From a virus: a DNA stretch of 31,105 nt. Shown here piece after piece: positions 23,838 through 31,105 of the stretch (the first letter of the stretch is position 1; every line of letters starts with the position of its first letter). Where the stretch lies: positions 1 through 31,105 of the IMG/VR virus record IMGVR_UViG_3300010150_000089. The stretch is one strand, 5' to 3'. The translations under genes were made by a program, and so were the position numbers. Under the pieces are notes generated by a model. That model had not been told where the DNA came from, did not search any database, and worked only from the letters and a program-made list of their open reading frames with translations.

Positions 23838-25460
23838 ATGAAAATTAAAACAGTAACAATTGTTGGAGGCGGCTCTTCCGGTTGGATGACAGCAGCAGCA
23901 CTTTCTAAATGTTGCCCACACTTAGATATTACATTAATTGAATCTAAAACAATTGGCACAGTTGGCGTAGGTGAAAGTACATTAGGACATATTAATAGAT
24001 ATCTTCAAATGCTTGATCTTAAAGATGAAGATTGGATGCCAGCATGTAACGCAACATATAAAAACTCAATTCAATTTACAAACTTTAGAGAAAATAAAGG
24101 CGAAGTATTTCAATATCCGTTTAGTGATGGATTCGATTATACTGATAAGCCAGGTGGCATGGAAAACTGGAGACAGTTAGCAGCACTAAAACCTGAACAA
24201 TATACTCCAGAAGAATTTGCAAGATTCTTTTGTACAGGTAATACATTACTTGCTGAACAAAACAAGCAAACTAAAAACGAAGATGGTGTTTTAAGAAACT
24301 TTAATTTTGATTGGGATACTGCATATCATTTAGATGCAGCAGCATTTGGTCAATACTTAAAAGATAAAATTGCTATTCCTAACGGTGTAAAACATATGTA
24401 TGGCGAAGTACATTCCCATATGAAAGACAATACAAACAGTTATGTTACACAAGTATTATGTGCAGACGGAACTAAGTTAAACAGTGACTTGTATATTGAT
24501 TGTACAGGTTTTGCATCTATTATGCTAGAAGGTTGGATGGGTTCACACTTTATGAACTTTGAAAAACACTTAGCAAATGATAGAGCATGGGCATGTAGAT
24601 TACCTTATACTGATAGAGAAAAACAAATGCACAACGTAACTGATTGCCATGCACTTGGTAATGGTTGGGTATGGAACATTCCTTTATGGAATAGAATTGG
24701 TACAGGCTATGTTTACTCATCAAGGTTTACAACACCAGAAAAAGCTCAAGTAGAGTTTAGAAAACATCTTGCAGAAGCACATACACCAGAAATTGCTGAA
24801 GCAGCAGAAATGTTTGAAGTTAAAATTAAACATGGTTATAGACATAGAGCATGGAAAGGTAATGTAGTAGGTGTAGGACTTAGTTACGGATTTGTTGAGC
24901 CATTAGAATCAACAGGACTGTTAACTACACACGAAAATATTATTAAACTAGTTGATATATTAAACACAAGAGACGGCCATGTAACTAGAACTGAACGAGA
25001 AGGCTTTAACTTTTCTTGTGAATATGATGTTAAAAAGTTTAGAGACTTTGTATCACAACACTATGCATTCTCTATGAGAGAAGACACTCCATACTGGAGA
25101 TGGTGTACTGAAATAAATGAATATGATCCGCTTATGCATTCAGATGAAATGCAAAAACATTCACAGTATGTTGCTATGATTGGTAACATTGTAGGCGGAC
25201 ATGCGTACGATGAAACATATACAGGAAATTGTTTTATTACAGCGGGAATGGGCATTAGAGCGACTGCTACACCTGAGTTAGTTTTACGAGGATCTAGTCG
25301 TAGATTCGAAGTAGATATACAAGAGGAAATAGGTGCAGTTGATCGCATGTATCAACAGTATAAAAATTTTGTATTAGATCATCTAGAGAATCTACCTAGT
25401 CATTATGAGTACTTAAAAGAAAACATATATGGCGGGAAAGATGATTACGAGCTTGATTAA
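23838..25460 (+). CDS. Flavin-dependent halogenase (tryptophan-halogenase family)
   Basis: This 540-residue protein is about the usual length of the family. It has the FAD-binding GGGSSGW (10-16) and a GVGES segment (43-47). Lys75 in ATYKNSIQF matches the family's catalytic lysine. The diagnostic W-x-W-x-I-P motif is at 277-282. FVEPLESTGL contains Glu357, which aligns with the second active-site residue, and T359/G360 in the chloride-binding turn. Such enzymes use FADH2, O2 and halide to make hypohalous acid, which Lys75 relays to an aromatic substrate. A marine cyanophage relative (VirX1 of Syn10) iodinates varied substrates. No flavin reductase gene is in the window, so FADH2 must come from elsewhere. 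It is first in the operon; the substrate is unknown. Confidence 0.9.
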   Translation: MKIKTVTIVGGGSSGWMTAAALSKCCPHLDITLIESKTIGTVGVGESTLGHINRYLQMLDLKDEDWMPACNATYKNSIQFTNFRENKGEVFQYPFSDGFDYTDKPGGMENWRQLAALKPEQYTPEEFARFFCTGNTLLAEQNKQTKNEDGVLRNFNFDWDTAYHLDAAAFGQYLKDKIAIPNGVKHMYGEVHSHMKDNTNSYVTQVLCADGTKLNSDLYIDCTGFASIMLEGWMGSHFMNFEKHLANDRAWACRLPYTDREKQMHNVTDCHALGNGWVWNIPLWNRIGTGYVYSSRFTTPEKAQVEFRKHLAEAHTPEIAEAAEMFEVKIKHGYRHRAWKGNVVGVGLSYGFVEPLESTGLLTTHENIIKLVDILNTRDGHVTRTEREGFNFSCEYDVKKFRDFVSQHYAFSMREDTPYWRWCTEINEYDPLMHSDEMQKHSQYVAMIGNIVGGHAYDETYTGNCFITAGMGIRATATPELVLRGSSRRFEVDIQEEIGAVDRMYQQYKNFVLDHLENLPSHYEYLKENIYGGKDDYELD

Positions 25461-26238
25461 AAAGTTTTTTAATAAGCAAAAGCCACACTTGCGGTTCTAT
25501 AGTCTGTATCCTGGAGTTGCAGATGTTTATCCTATTTTTCAAGCATCTAAATTACCAAGAAACTTTACAAAAAATCAACCCCCTCCGCAAGTTGAAAGAC
25601 TAGAAGCTAACGTTGCTAAGTGTCCTGGAATACGAAAAGTTGCTATGACAGGATGGATAGTACCAGCACCAGCAGACTTTATTATTAGAACAAATGGTGA
25701 CGGTGTTAGTTTTGAATGGCGCGAACCGATTAAGTTTGACAAAGAAATGCCAGGTACTGAATCATATATTATGATGCATACTGAAAGTCAAACTGTACCT
25801 GTGCTTGATGATGTTGAAAACACATTAAGGACAACAGTAAAAGTAGAAACTCCTTGGAGAGTTGAAGCTTCAGACGATATTGTATTGTTACAATTACCAC
25901 TTACATATGCTAATGAGCCTAGGTTTACATCAGCACATGGTATACTAGATCCAATGCAATCACACGTAATAAACTTACAACTGTTCTGGAATGTTTTAGA
26001 AGGAGAAACATTAATTAGAGCAGGAACGCCATTAGCTCAGTACATTCCTATTAAAAGAAGTGAACTGAATTATAGTGCGTACGATTATTCAGTTGCATCA
26101 CAACCAACTGAAGTTGACATACAGAGAGAAAAAGCATATAATTATGCTGCAAACTGCTCGTTGCTAGATAAAGACACTTTAGCATCAAGATTAAAAAGGG
26201 CAAAGGCAGTCTTAACTAAGTATAAACACAAAGGATGA
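25441..26238 (+). CDS. Unknown protein resembling DUF6065
   Basis: This 265-residue soluble protein begins with a Lys-rich segment, followed by FYSLYPGVADVYPIF. A MTGWIVPAPADFII segment and, late in the chain, FWNVLEGETLIRAGTPLAQYIPI match my memory of the DUF6065 pattern (tyrosine-rich start, 'G-W-x-V-P-x-x-x-D', then 'G-T-P-x-A-Q-x-I-P'). That family has no established function, and the assignment is tentative. I prefer the ATG at 25441 over the one at 25429 because GCGGGAAAG sits just before it; it overlaps the halogenase by 20 bases. Its place between halogenase and oxygenases suggests a role in the same process. Confidence 0.6.
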   Translation: MITSLIKKFFNKQKPHLRFYSLYPGVADVYPIFQASKLPRNFTKNQPPPQVERLEANVAKCPGIRKVAMTGWIVPAPADFIIRTNGDGVSFEWREPIKFDKEMPGTESYIMMHTESQTVPVLDDVENTLRTTVKVETPWRVEASDDIVLLQLPLTYANEPRFTSAHGILDPMQSHVINLQLFWNVLEGETLIRAGTPLAQYIPIKRSELNYSAYDYSVASQPTEVDIQREKAYNYAANCSLLDKDTLASRLKRAKAVLTKYKHKG

Positions 26239-26243
26239 TTACA

Positions 26244-26507
26244 ATGACAGAAAAAAATAGAAATGTTGTCACTAAGTTGGAAGCTGTAAAAGCTCAACTT
26301 CAAGCTGACATGACTAAAAGCAACGAAGAACTTGCCAAATTAGAAGAAGAATTTGCTGATTTAAAATTAAATCCGTATGGTATTACTTCTATTGACTTTG
26401 CAAAGAGACAAGAACTTTCAACTGATGTTCTAAAGATGGAAGGCACACTTATGGGTTTAGATTTAGCGATTGAAACCTATGAGGAAGAACATGGTAAGTC
26501 CGACTAA
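26244..26507 (+). CDS. Small coiled-coil protein
   Basis: This 87-residue protein is rich in Glu, Lys and Leu. A long heptad-like stretch (about residues 8-40: VVTKLEAVKAQLQ, then EELAKLEEEFADLK) and a second helix near 53-85 point to an antiparallel coiled-coil hairpin. A GGATG overlap with the upstream stop offers an ATG at 26235, but AGGA at 26231-26234 is better spaced for the ATG at 26244. The end overlaps the next gene by 17 bases. It could be an adaptor or dimerising partner; no function is recognised. Confidence 0.6.
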   Translation: MTEKNRNVVTKLEAVKAQLQADMTKSNEELAKLEEEFADLKLNPYGITSIDFAKRQELSTDVLKMEGTLMGLDLAIETYEEEHGKSD

Positions 26508-27078
26508 TGAGGGAGGCATACACCTCTTTCCGCCTACAATTTGGAAATACAGTTATAACTTTCCATATGACGAAATAGAACAATCAATAGAAGAAGTTTT
26601 TGATTCAGTTGAGAGAAATTCTAGTTTAGAAAAAGGCGCCGCCCTATCTACTGTAACTTTGCCTGAAAGACAGCAGCCCCACACTTGGGAAGAACTTGCT
26701 GAATTTCACCATTGGCTAGGCACTAAGTTAACAGGAATAAAAGAAGAATTAAATTTTTACGAAAGACAGTCATCGGTTATCGGTTCTTGGTTTAATAGAC
26801 ATTACAAGACAGGATATACTGAAGAGCATTGTCACAACTATAGTACGTTTGTAGCAAGTTGCTATATCAAATGCCCACCCGATAGCGGCAATATTGTTTT
26901 TAGAAATCCTTTAGAATATCACTTCACAAACTTTCCTATAGTAAACGAAACACAAACATTGCAAGAAGTGCAATGTAAAACAGGAGATGTTATTATTTTT
27001 CCTAGTTGGTTAAAACACTTTGTTACAGAAAACAAAACAGACCAAGAAAGAATTGTAATGACTATTAATATTAAATAA
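26491..27078 (+). CDS. 2OG-Fe(II) oxygenase-like protein (2OG-FeII_Oxy_5 type)
   Basis: This 195-residue protein has HLFPPTIWKY near the start, as in the family of small phage oxygenases of the TIGR02466/2OG-FeII_Oxy_5 type. The iron-binding region is H113-x-H115 in EEHCHNYSTFVASCYIK, the distal His176 is in FPSWLKHFV, and Arg187 in QERIVMTINI would bind 2-oxoglutarate. These give the order expected of a double-stranded beta-helix dioxygenase. The start at 26491 is chosen because GAGGAAGAAC precedes it; an ATG at 26470 lacks such a site. Its stop overlaps the next ATG by one base. The substrate is not predictable. Confidence 0.75.
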   Translation: MVSPTNEGGIHLFPPTIWKYSYNFPYDEIEQSIEEVFDSVERNSSLEKGAALSTVTLPERQQPHTWEELAEFHHWLGTKLTGIKEELNFYERQSSVIGSWFNRHYKTGYTEEHCHNYSTFVASCYIKCPPDSGNIVFRNPLEYHFTNFPIVNETQTLQEVQCKTGDVIIFPSWLKHFVTENKTDQERIVMTINIK

Positions 27079-27881
27079 TGGACTTTAAAATTTGTTATCC
27101 AGATGCAAACACTATCGATAGTGTTATAAAGGTAAAGTCCTTAGAGGACTTTAAAGCCGAGTACTTTGACTTAGGTGAAGGTATTGGATATTGGATTGCT
27201 GATAATCCTTTTTATGATGACGGCTTTAATTTTTTTAAAGGCTTAGTAAAGTCTTTTCCTATTGTAAAAGATAACAATGCAGAAGGTAATTTAGATCCTA
27301 ATCCATTTGATACAATACATTTACCAGACTGGACATATAAAAATATATGTTTCTTATTGCGTGATTTTTATTTAAAAAATGTAGAAAGCAATATGTTTGA
27401 TCCGCAAATACATGAATGGGGTAATGTATATTATAAAGAAAGAGCTAAACCTATTAGTTGCTGGCGAATTCCGCATGTTGATTATCCTAAAGGTTTAGTA
27501 GGTAATTTATGGTTTACAGGACACGACTTAGTAGATTCTTGTACAAAACTTTACAAGTACGAAGGAACTGTAAAAGATAGTCTATACGATTTTCAAACAG
27601 ATAAAGATCATCCTATGTATGAGCGTTGGTCACAAATTGCAGATAAACCACAAAGAGCAGATGCTTGGTTCAATATGTCAGACGAAGAATTAGCACAATG
27701 GGGATTTAAGTATATGGGATCAGCGCCATCAGTAGAAGGCAAAATGACAATGTATAGAGCAGATATTAGTCATGCAGCAGTTATTTCATCTAACGTAGAT
27801 TTTAGATGGAGTCATACATTTGCATTTTCAGATGATTTTCCTCCTGAAGTTAGAATGGGCGACTTGGAGTTAAGGTTATGA
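27078..27881 (+). CDS. Divergent 2OG-Fe(II) oxygenase-like protein
   Basis: This 267-residue protein is less typical. IPHVDYPKGL gives H133-x-D135 of the iron triad. YRADISHAAVI supplies the distal His232, and FRWSHTFAF has Arg243 in the place expected for 2-oxoglutarate binding. Between them lies a long insert (about 146-225), larger than in the neighbours. The N-terminal 120 residues contain no recognised domain. It starts at TAATG and overlaps the next gene by four bases (ATGA). I am fairly confident of the fold class, less of activity. The family name was not recognised. Confidence 0.6.
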   Translation: MDFKICYPDANTIDSVIKVKSLEDFKAEYFDLGEGIGYWIADNPFYDDGFNFFKGLVKSFPIVKDNNAEGNLDPNPFDTIHLPDWTYKNICFLLRDFYLKNVESNMFDPQIHEWGNVYYKERAKPISCWRIPHVDYPKGLVGNLWFTGHDLVDSCTKLYKYEGTVKDSLYDFQTDKDHPMYERWSQIADKPQRADAWFNMSDEELAQWGFKYMGSAPSVEGKMTMYRADISHAAVISSNVDFRWSHTFAFSDDFPPEVRMGDLELRL

Positions 27882-28504
27882 TGAATATGGATATGTTCTT
27901 TCCTACTCCAGTTTGGTGGGAGCAAACAGAACTAGACAATACAGACATGCTAAAACTTTGTTATCAACTGCACAAAGAAGATGACAATGGAAGAGTACTA
28001 AGTAATCAAGGAGGCTGGCAATCAAAAGATTTTAGGCCTGATGCATACGATTCAATGAAACCATTACACGATGCAATTATGCAACAAGTAAATCAGTGTA
28101 TTAGAGATTACGGTTATTACGAAGAATATTGTTATCCTATAATGGAAAACTTTTGGTTTAATATTAACAGGCAAGGTAATACTAATTCAGTACATATACA
28201 CGATAATAGTTTTATATCTGGTGTGTACTATGTAAGTGCAAAGCCAGGACAGGGTAATTTAAATGTTTACAAAAATCATATGCAAGATTTTATTATTGCA
28301 TCAGCAGCACCAATGAAAAACTATACACCTATTAGTGCAGCAGCAATTGCTTATGAACCAGTATCAAGTAAATTAATATTGTTTCCGGGTTGGTTACCGC
28401 ATGGTGTTGAAAGAAATACAACAGAAGAAGATAGAGTAAGTGTATCTTTTAATGTTAAATTAATAAGGACAGATGATGAACGACTTCAGCAGAAGAATAC
28501 TTAG
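27878..28504 (+). CDS. 2OG-Fe(II) oxygenase, 2OG-FeII_Oxy_5 family
   Basis: This 208-residue protein is a clear member. It shows MFFPTPVWW (6-14), GGWQSKDF (45-52) and NFWFNINRQGNTNSVHIHDN (91-110), with H106 and H108 in the iron-binding loop. SGVYYVS (114-120) follows, then LILFPGWLPHGV with distal His175, and Arg186 in EEDRVSVSFNV for 2-oxoglutarate. These motifs match TIGR02466-type proteins common in T4-like marine phages. Several Met codons lie at the start; I use the ATG that overlaps the upstream stop, behind GGAGTTAAGG. It overlaps the next gene by 29 bases. The substrate is unknown. Confidence 0.8.
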   Translation: MMNMDMFFPTPVWWEQTELDNTDMLKLCYQLHKEDDNGRVLSNQGGWQSKDFRPDAYDSMKPLHDAIMQQVNQCIRDYGYYEEYCYPIMENFWFNINRQGNTNSVHIHDNSFISGVYYVSAKPGQGNLNVYKNHMQDFIIASAAPMKNYTPISAAAIAYEPVSSKLILFPGWLPHGVERNTTEEDRVSVSFNVKLIRTDDERLQQKNT

Positions 28505-29192
28505 CGAAACAAACTTAGCGTTTGAAGATAAGCCACACTTCTTTAAGAAGTTGCTTGACAATCCTAGCGAATTGGTTACTTGGCAAGATATTGAACAGCA
28601 CACAAATAAAACAGAACGTTATAACTTTGAACTTATAAGTCCAGATAGCAGTAAAATTGAAATACCTGTTAGTAGAAAAAATTGGATTTATGATAGAGGT
28701 GTGCAAGATAAAGGTTTTATATTTGATAAAGTAAATGCTGGTTACGGATTAATCTGTTTAGATTACGGATTTCATAATCAAAAAACAATGGATTTTTTAA
28801 ACGTATTTGAAAATATGTTTAGTATACATGCTGCAATACATGTGTATTGTGGGCTAAAAGATTCTAAGTCTTTTACAATACATGATGATTATCCTTGTAA
28901 TTTTATTATTCAAGCAGAAGGAAAAACTAGATGGAAAGTGTATAAAAATAAAATTTCTTACATGCATAGAACAGGATTAATGAATGGTAAGTTACAAGAT
29001 AAAGACATGGAAGTAGATATTGACGTAGAATTAGAACCGGGAGATGCATTATATATCCCCTCAAGACAGTATCATTGTGCATATCCTAAAGGCAAACGAA
29101 TATCTCTAAGTATTCCATGCTGGCAGAAACTGCCAACAGAGCCAATGGAAAATGCAGTAGATAGAAATTATTATAGGATCAACAATGTTTAA
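28476..29192 (+). CDS. Cupin/JmjC-like 2OG-Fe(II) oxygenase
   Basis: This 238-residue protein has the cupin-type signature of JmjC and ribosomal-oxygenase-like enzymes. SFTIHDDYPCNFIIQ gives H136-x-D138, then GKTRWKVYK, ELEPGDALYIP (the second cupin motif) and QYHCAYP with distal His200. This class hydroxylates proteins or small molecules using 2-oxoglutarate. I prefer the ATG at 28476 because AAGGA lies six to eight bases upstream; an ATG at 28473 is also possible. It overlaps both neighbours. Being of a different oxygenase subclass from the flanking genes, it adds a distinct chemistry or substrate to the operon. Confidence 0.75.
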   Translation: MNDFSRRILSETNLAFEDKPHFFKKLLDNPSELVTWQDIEQHTNKTERYNFELISPDSSKIEIPVSRKNWIYDRGVQDKGFIFDKVNAGYGLICLDYGFHNQKTMDFLNVFENMFSIHAAIHVYCGLKDSKSFTIHDDYPCNFIIQAEGKTRWKVYKNKISYMHRTGLMNGKLQDKDMEVDIDVELEPGDALYIPSRQYHCAYPKGKRISLSIPCWQKLPTEPMENAVDRNYYRINNV

Positions 29193-29766
29193 ACCGATTG
29201 AAATAGAAAATGTAATTGAAAAAGATTACCAAAAACAAATATTTGATGTAGTGACTGATATTACTTTTGATTGGCATTTTATGGAAGATACAACATTTGA
29301 AAAGAAGGATACTCTTAATACATCTACACCTAGTTTTGCAAATCTAGTATATCATCCTAACAATAAAGAAAATCCAGGATTAGAATTTTTTACTCCGTTG
29401 TTACAGAATACTTGTGCAAAAGCAGGTTTAGAACTAGACCAACTGTTACGTATGCGCTTAGGCTTTTTACTTAATACAAAGTATATGATGCCGCATGTAA
29501 GATATCAACATAACACACCGCATGTAGATTTTGAAGTAGATCATTATACTGCATGTTACTATGTTAATGAGTGTGATGGTGAAACTGTTGTATTTCACGA
29601 AACAGAAGAGGCAGAAAAATACAAGCCTATGCATAAAAGTATGCCACATCAAGGTAAAGTATTAGTATTCAACGGAAGACACTATCATGCAAGTACATGT
29701 CCTAAGATGTTTACAAAAAGGATTGTAATGACTATGAACTTTACAGCGAGACAAATAGATGGATAA
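29185..29766 (+). CDS. 2OG-Fe(II) oxygenase, prolyl-hydroxylase-like
   Basis: This 193-residue protein has a typical small dioxygenase layout. RYQHNTPHVDFEVDHYTACYY carries H113-x-D115, then DGETVVFHE. KVLVFNGRHYHAS holds the distal His (168, or 166), and KRIVMTMNF has Arg179. These are the elements of the prolyl 4-hydroxylase-like 2OG family. It begins eight bases before the upstream stop with AGGA in position. Its N-terminus (IENVIEKDYQKQIFDVVTD) resembles that of the partial gene at 30969, so the two are probably paralogues. It overlaps the next gene by eight bases. Confidence 0.8.
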   Translation: MFKPIEIENVIEKDYQKQIFDVVTDITFDWHFMEDTTFEKKDTLNTSTPSFANLVYHPNNKENPGLEFFTPLLQNTCAKAGLELDQLLRMRLGFLLNTKYMMPHVRYQHNTPHVDFEVDHYTACYYVNECDGETVVFHETEEAEKYKPMHKSMPHQGKVLVFNGRHYHASTCPKMFTKRIVMTMNFTARQIDG

Positions 29767-30466
29767 AGAGCAGTATATAAATGAATTACTAGAGCGTGAC
29801 AAACAATCTAGTTCTCGTATTGTTTCTCAAAATCTAAAGGATAGATTTACATATCCTTACCTACCTACTATGGTAGTTGATAATTTTTATGAAGAGCCTG
29901 ATCAAGTAAGAGAATATGCACTTAGTTTAGAATACTTTAAAGGTGATAGAGGAAGTTGGCCAGGTGTAAGAACTAAACTGTTTCATGAATTTGATCAAAA
30001 AAGTTTAGACTTTTTTAGTAAAAAATTACTAGTATATCTTAAAGATTATGGTTATACAGGGTTTGACGAAATACAAACAGCGTTTCATAGTACACCAGAA
30101 TCATACACACGTGGCTGGGTACATGACGATGATCCTAAATTAAATGTAGCAGGAGTTGTATACTTAAACAAAGAAGCACCTCAAGGAACAGGAACAGTAA
30201 TATACGAAGATATGGATTTTGATGGTGGCAAATATGCAGAAGTGTTTATGCAAGATGTATTAGATGTTCCAGCAAAAGAAAAAGAAGAATTTAATCAAAT
30301 ACGCGAAGCACAAGTTGCAGAATTTAAAAAAACAGTAACAATGGAAAGTGTATATAACAGAGCTATTATTTTTGATACTAGGCTTTGGCATAGTCCTGAA
30401 CACTTTTATGGTAATACTATTAAAGACTCAAGGCTTACACAAGTATTTTTTGCGAGGGCAATATGA
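29759..30466 (+). CDS. DUF6445-like, 2OG-oxygenase-like protein
   Basis: This 235-residue protein shows VVDNFYEEPDQVREYAL (39-55) and SWPGVRTKLF (66-75), which recall DUF6445 proteins. It also has the iron and cosubstrate residues of a 2OG oxygenase: H122 and D124 in GWVHDDDPKLNVAGVVYL, His211 in FDTRLWHSP, and Arg225 in KDSRLTQVFF. The 160-200 region contains a Glu/Lys-rich helical insert. It overlaps both neighbours. The next gene is a shorter relative that lacks these residues. An active hydroxylase is plausible; the substrate is unknown. Confidence 0.7.
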   Translation: MDKEQYINELLERDKQSSSRIVSQNLKDRFTYPYLPTMVVDNFYEEPDQVREYALSLEYFKGDRGSWPGVRTKLFHEFDQKSLDFFSKKLLVYLKDYGYTGFDEIQTAFHSTPESYTRGWVHDDDPKLNVAGVVYLNKEAPQGTGTVIYEDMDFDGGKYAEVFMQDVLDVPAKEKEEFNQIREAQVAEFKKTVTMESVYNRAIIFDTRLWHSPEHFYGNTIKDSRLTQVFFARAI

Positions 30467-30972
30467 TTAGAAATATTACACAACCTGTAAAAGTTATTGA
30501 CAACTTCTTTGAGCAGCCTTGGCTAGTAGAGCATCATGCAAATAAACAAGAGTTTGTTGACCAAGATAATTCTGTTTTTCCAGGATCACGTTCAGCAACA
30601 CTAGATGAACTTGATATAGATATGTTTGAAAGATTACTAGGTAAACTTATTAAACATGTGCTTGGTAAAGAAATGTTTACATTCTTACATTGCGAATATC
30701 AAAAAATGAATGAAAGATGTATTGATCAAATTAAACAAATCAGCACACAAGCAAATATTGCTGGTACAGTATTTTTAACAGAAAACACTGAACTAGATTC
30801 TGGTATTTGTTTTTATGATAATAAACATAATCCTACAATAAACATAGAAAATGTTTACAACAGATGTGTACTATGGGATCCTAAAGAACATTATAAAATT
30901 CTAAAATACAAACCAAATACACTTATGTTAACGTTTTACGGAACAGCAGTACAGAGGTATCCAACACAATGA
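30463..30972 (+). CDS. Shorter, apparently degenerate relative of the 29759 product
   Basis: This 169-residue protein aligns with the preceding gene product. VIDNFFEQPWLVEHHA matches VVDNFYEEPDQVREYA, VFPGSRSAT matches SWPGVRTKL, NIAGTVFL matches NVAGVVYL, and ENVYNRCVLWD matches ESVYNRAIIFD. The H-x-D pair of the neighbour is replaced by Lys and Ile at the aligned positions, the distal His is shifted or lost, and the Arg is Thr. The frame is intact, so it looks like a kept non-catalytic partner rather than a decaying gene, though the alignment was made by eye. It overlaps the neighbours by four bases each (ATGA). Confidence 0.65.
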   Translation: MIRNITQPVKVIDNFFEQPWLVEHHANKQEFVDQDNSVFPGSRSATLDELDIDMFERLLGKLIKHVLGKEMFTFLHCEYQKMNERCIDQIKQISTQANIAGTVFLTENTELDSGICFYDNKHNPTINIENVYNRCVLWDPKEHYKILKYKPNTLMLTFYGTAVQRYPTQ

Positions 30973-31105
30973 CAAATGATATTTTAATACTTGATGATGT
31001 AATTCCTAAAGATTATTCAGACCATATTAGAACATTATTAACTGGTTGGGAATTTGGTTGGGTCTTTAATCAGAACATGGTTTCTCCTGATGCAGAACTA
31101 CAAGG
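30969..31105 (+). CDS. Partial gene, probable further 2OG-oxygenase-like protein (cut by window edge)
   Basis: Only the first 45 codons are present. The start overlaps the upstream stop as ATGA. The N-terminus (ILILDDVIPKDYSDHIRTLL, then FGWVFNQ) resembles the first 32 residues of the product at 29185, including the I-P-K-D-Y/I-E-K-D-Y segment and a following aromatic turn. No catalytic residue lies in the visible part, so the assignment rests on that resemblance and on the operon context. Confidence 0.5.
   Translation, partial: MTNDILILDDVIPKDYSDHIRTLLTGWEFGWVFNQNMVSPDAELQ

Noticed and set aside
26470-26490. Start of the oxygenase-like gene at 26470
   Set aside because: No ribosome-binding site precedes it, whereas GAGGAAG lies just before the ATG at 26491; the extra seven residues add no family motif.

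Overview
The window looks like part of the late region of a marine T4-like myovirus, either a cyanophage or a pelagiphage-type virus. The evidence is as follows. Every credible gene is on the + strand. Coding DNA is AT-rich and genes are packed with 1-30 nt overlaps. Late-promoter-like ATAAATA boxes are present. The virion proteins carry modules familiar from marine T4-like phages (starts such as MGRPLNKR, 'RYNTD' boxes, 'PTQRAIKAY' C-termini, 'DxIPNKKYVDDAI'). The host cannot be fixed from this sequence, and no packaging, replication, photosynthesis or tRNA gene is visible.

Layout. Bases 1-187 hold an unidentified, relatively GC-rich stretch full of small hairpins, closed by a strong intrinsic terminator (188-214). 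A near-perfect sigma70-type promoter (216-244) abuts a small 89-codon gene. From about 516 to 23.2 kb there is a long structural module. It starts with small virion proteins and beta-rich fibre-like proteins (625-6265). Two very large paralogous fibre/spike-like proteins of 1862 and 2608 residues follow (6276-19759). Each has seven N-terminal aromatic/Gly repeats, a beta-helix-like body and an Asp-box (BNR-like) repeat region. Two small proteins come next, then three tandem Gly-rich, His-rich adhesin-like paralogues (20594-23174) and a 171-aa tail-associated protein. A C(UUCG)G terminator (23746-23770) ends this module.

A new promoter region (about 23793-23820) then starts a compact operon that runs off the right edge. 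It contains a flavin-dependent tryptophan-halogenase homologue, a protein resembling DUF6065, a short coiled-coil protein, and at least six proteins with 2-oxoglutarate/Fe(II)-oxygenase-like signatures. One further protein looks like a degenerate member of the last family, and the edge cuts through another probable member. Adjacent genes are separated by at most 5 nt or overlap.

How it may fit together. The structural module looks like a set of host-recognition proteins expanded by repeated duplication: two giant spikes, two mid-size fibres, three tandem adhesins and three small beta proteins. The downstream operon groups a halogenase with several oxygenases. Both chemistries could serve modification of proteins, nucleotides or small metabolites, but the sequence does not show the substrate. 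The strongest candidate for an undescribed system is this halogenase/multi-oxygenase operon. Individual parts are known in marine phages (a cyanophage flavin halogenase, VirX1 of Syn10, has been characterised), so any novelty lies in the combination and density.
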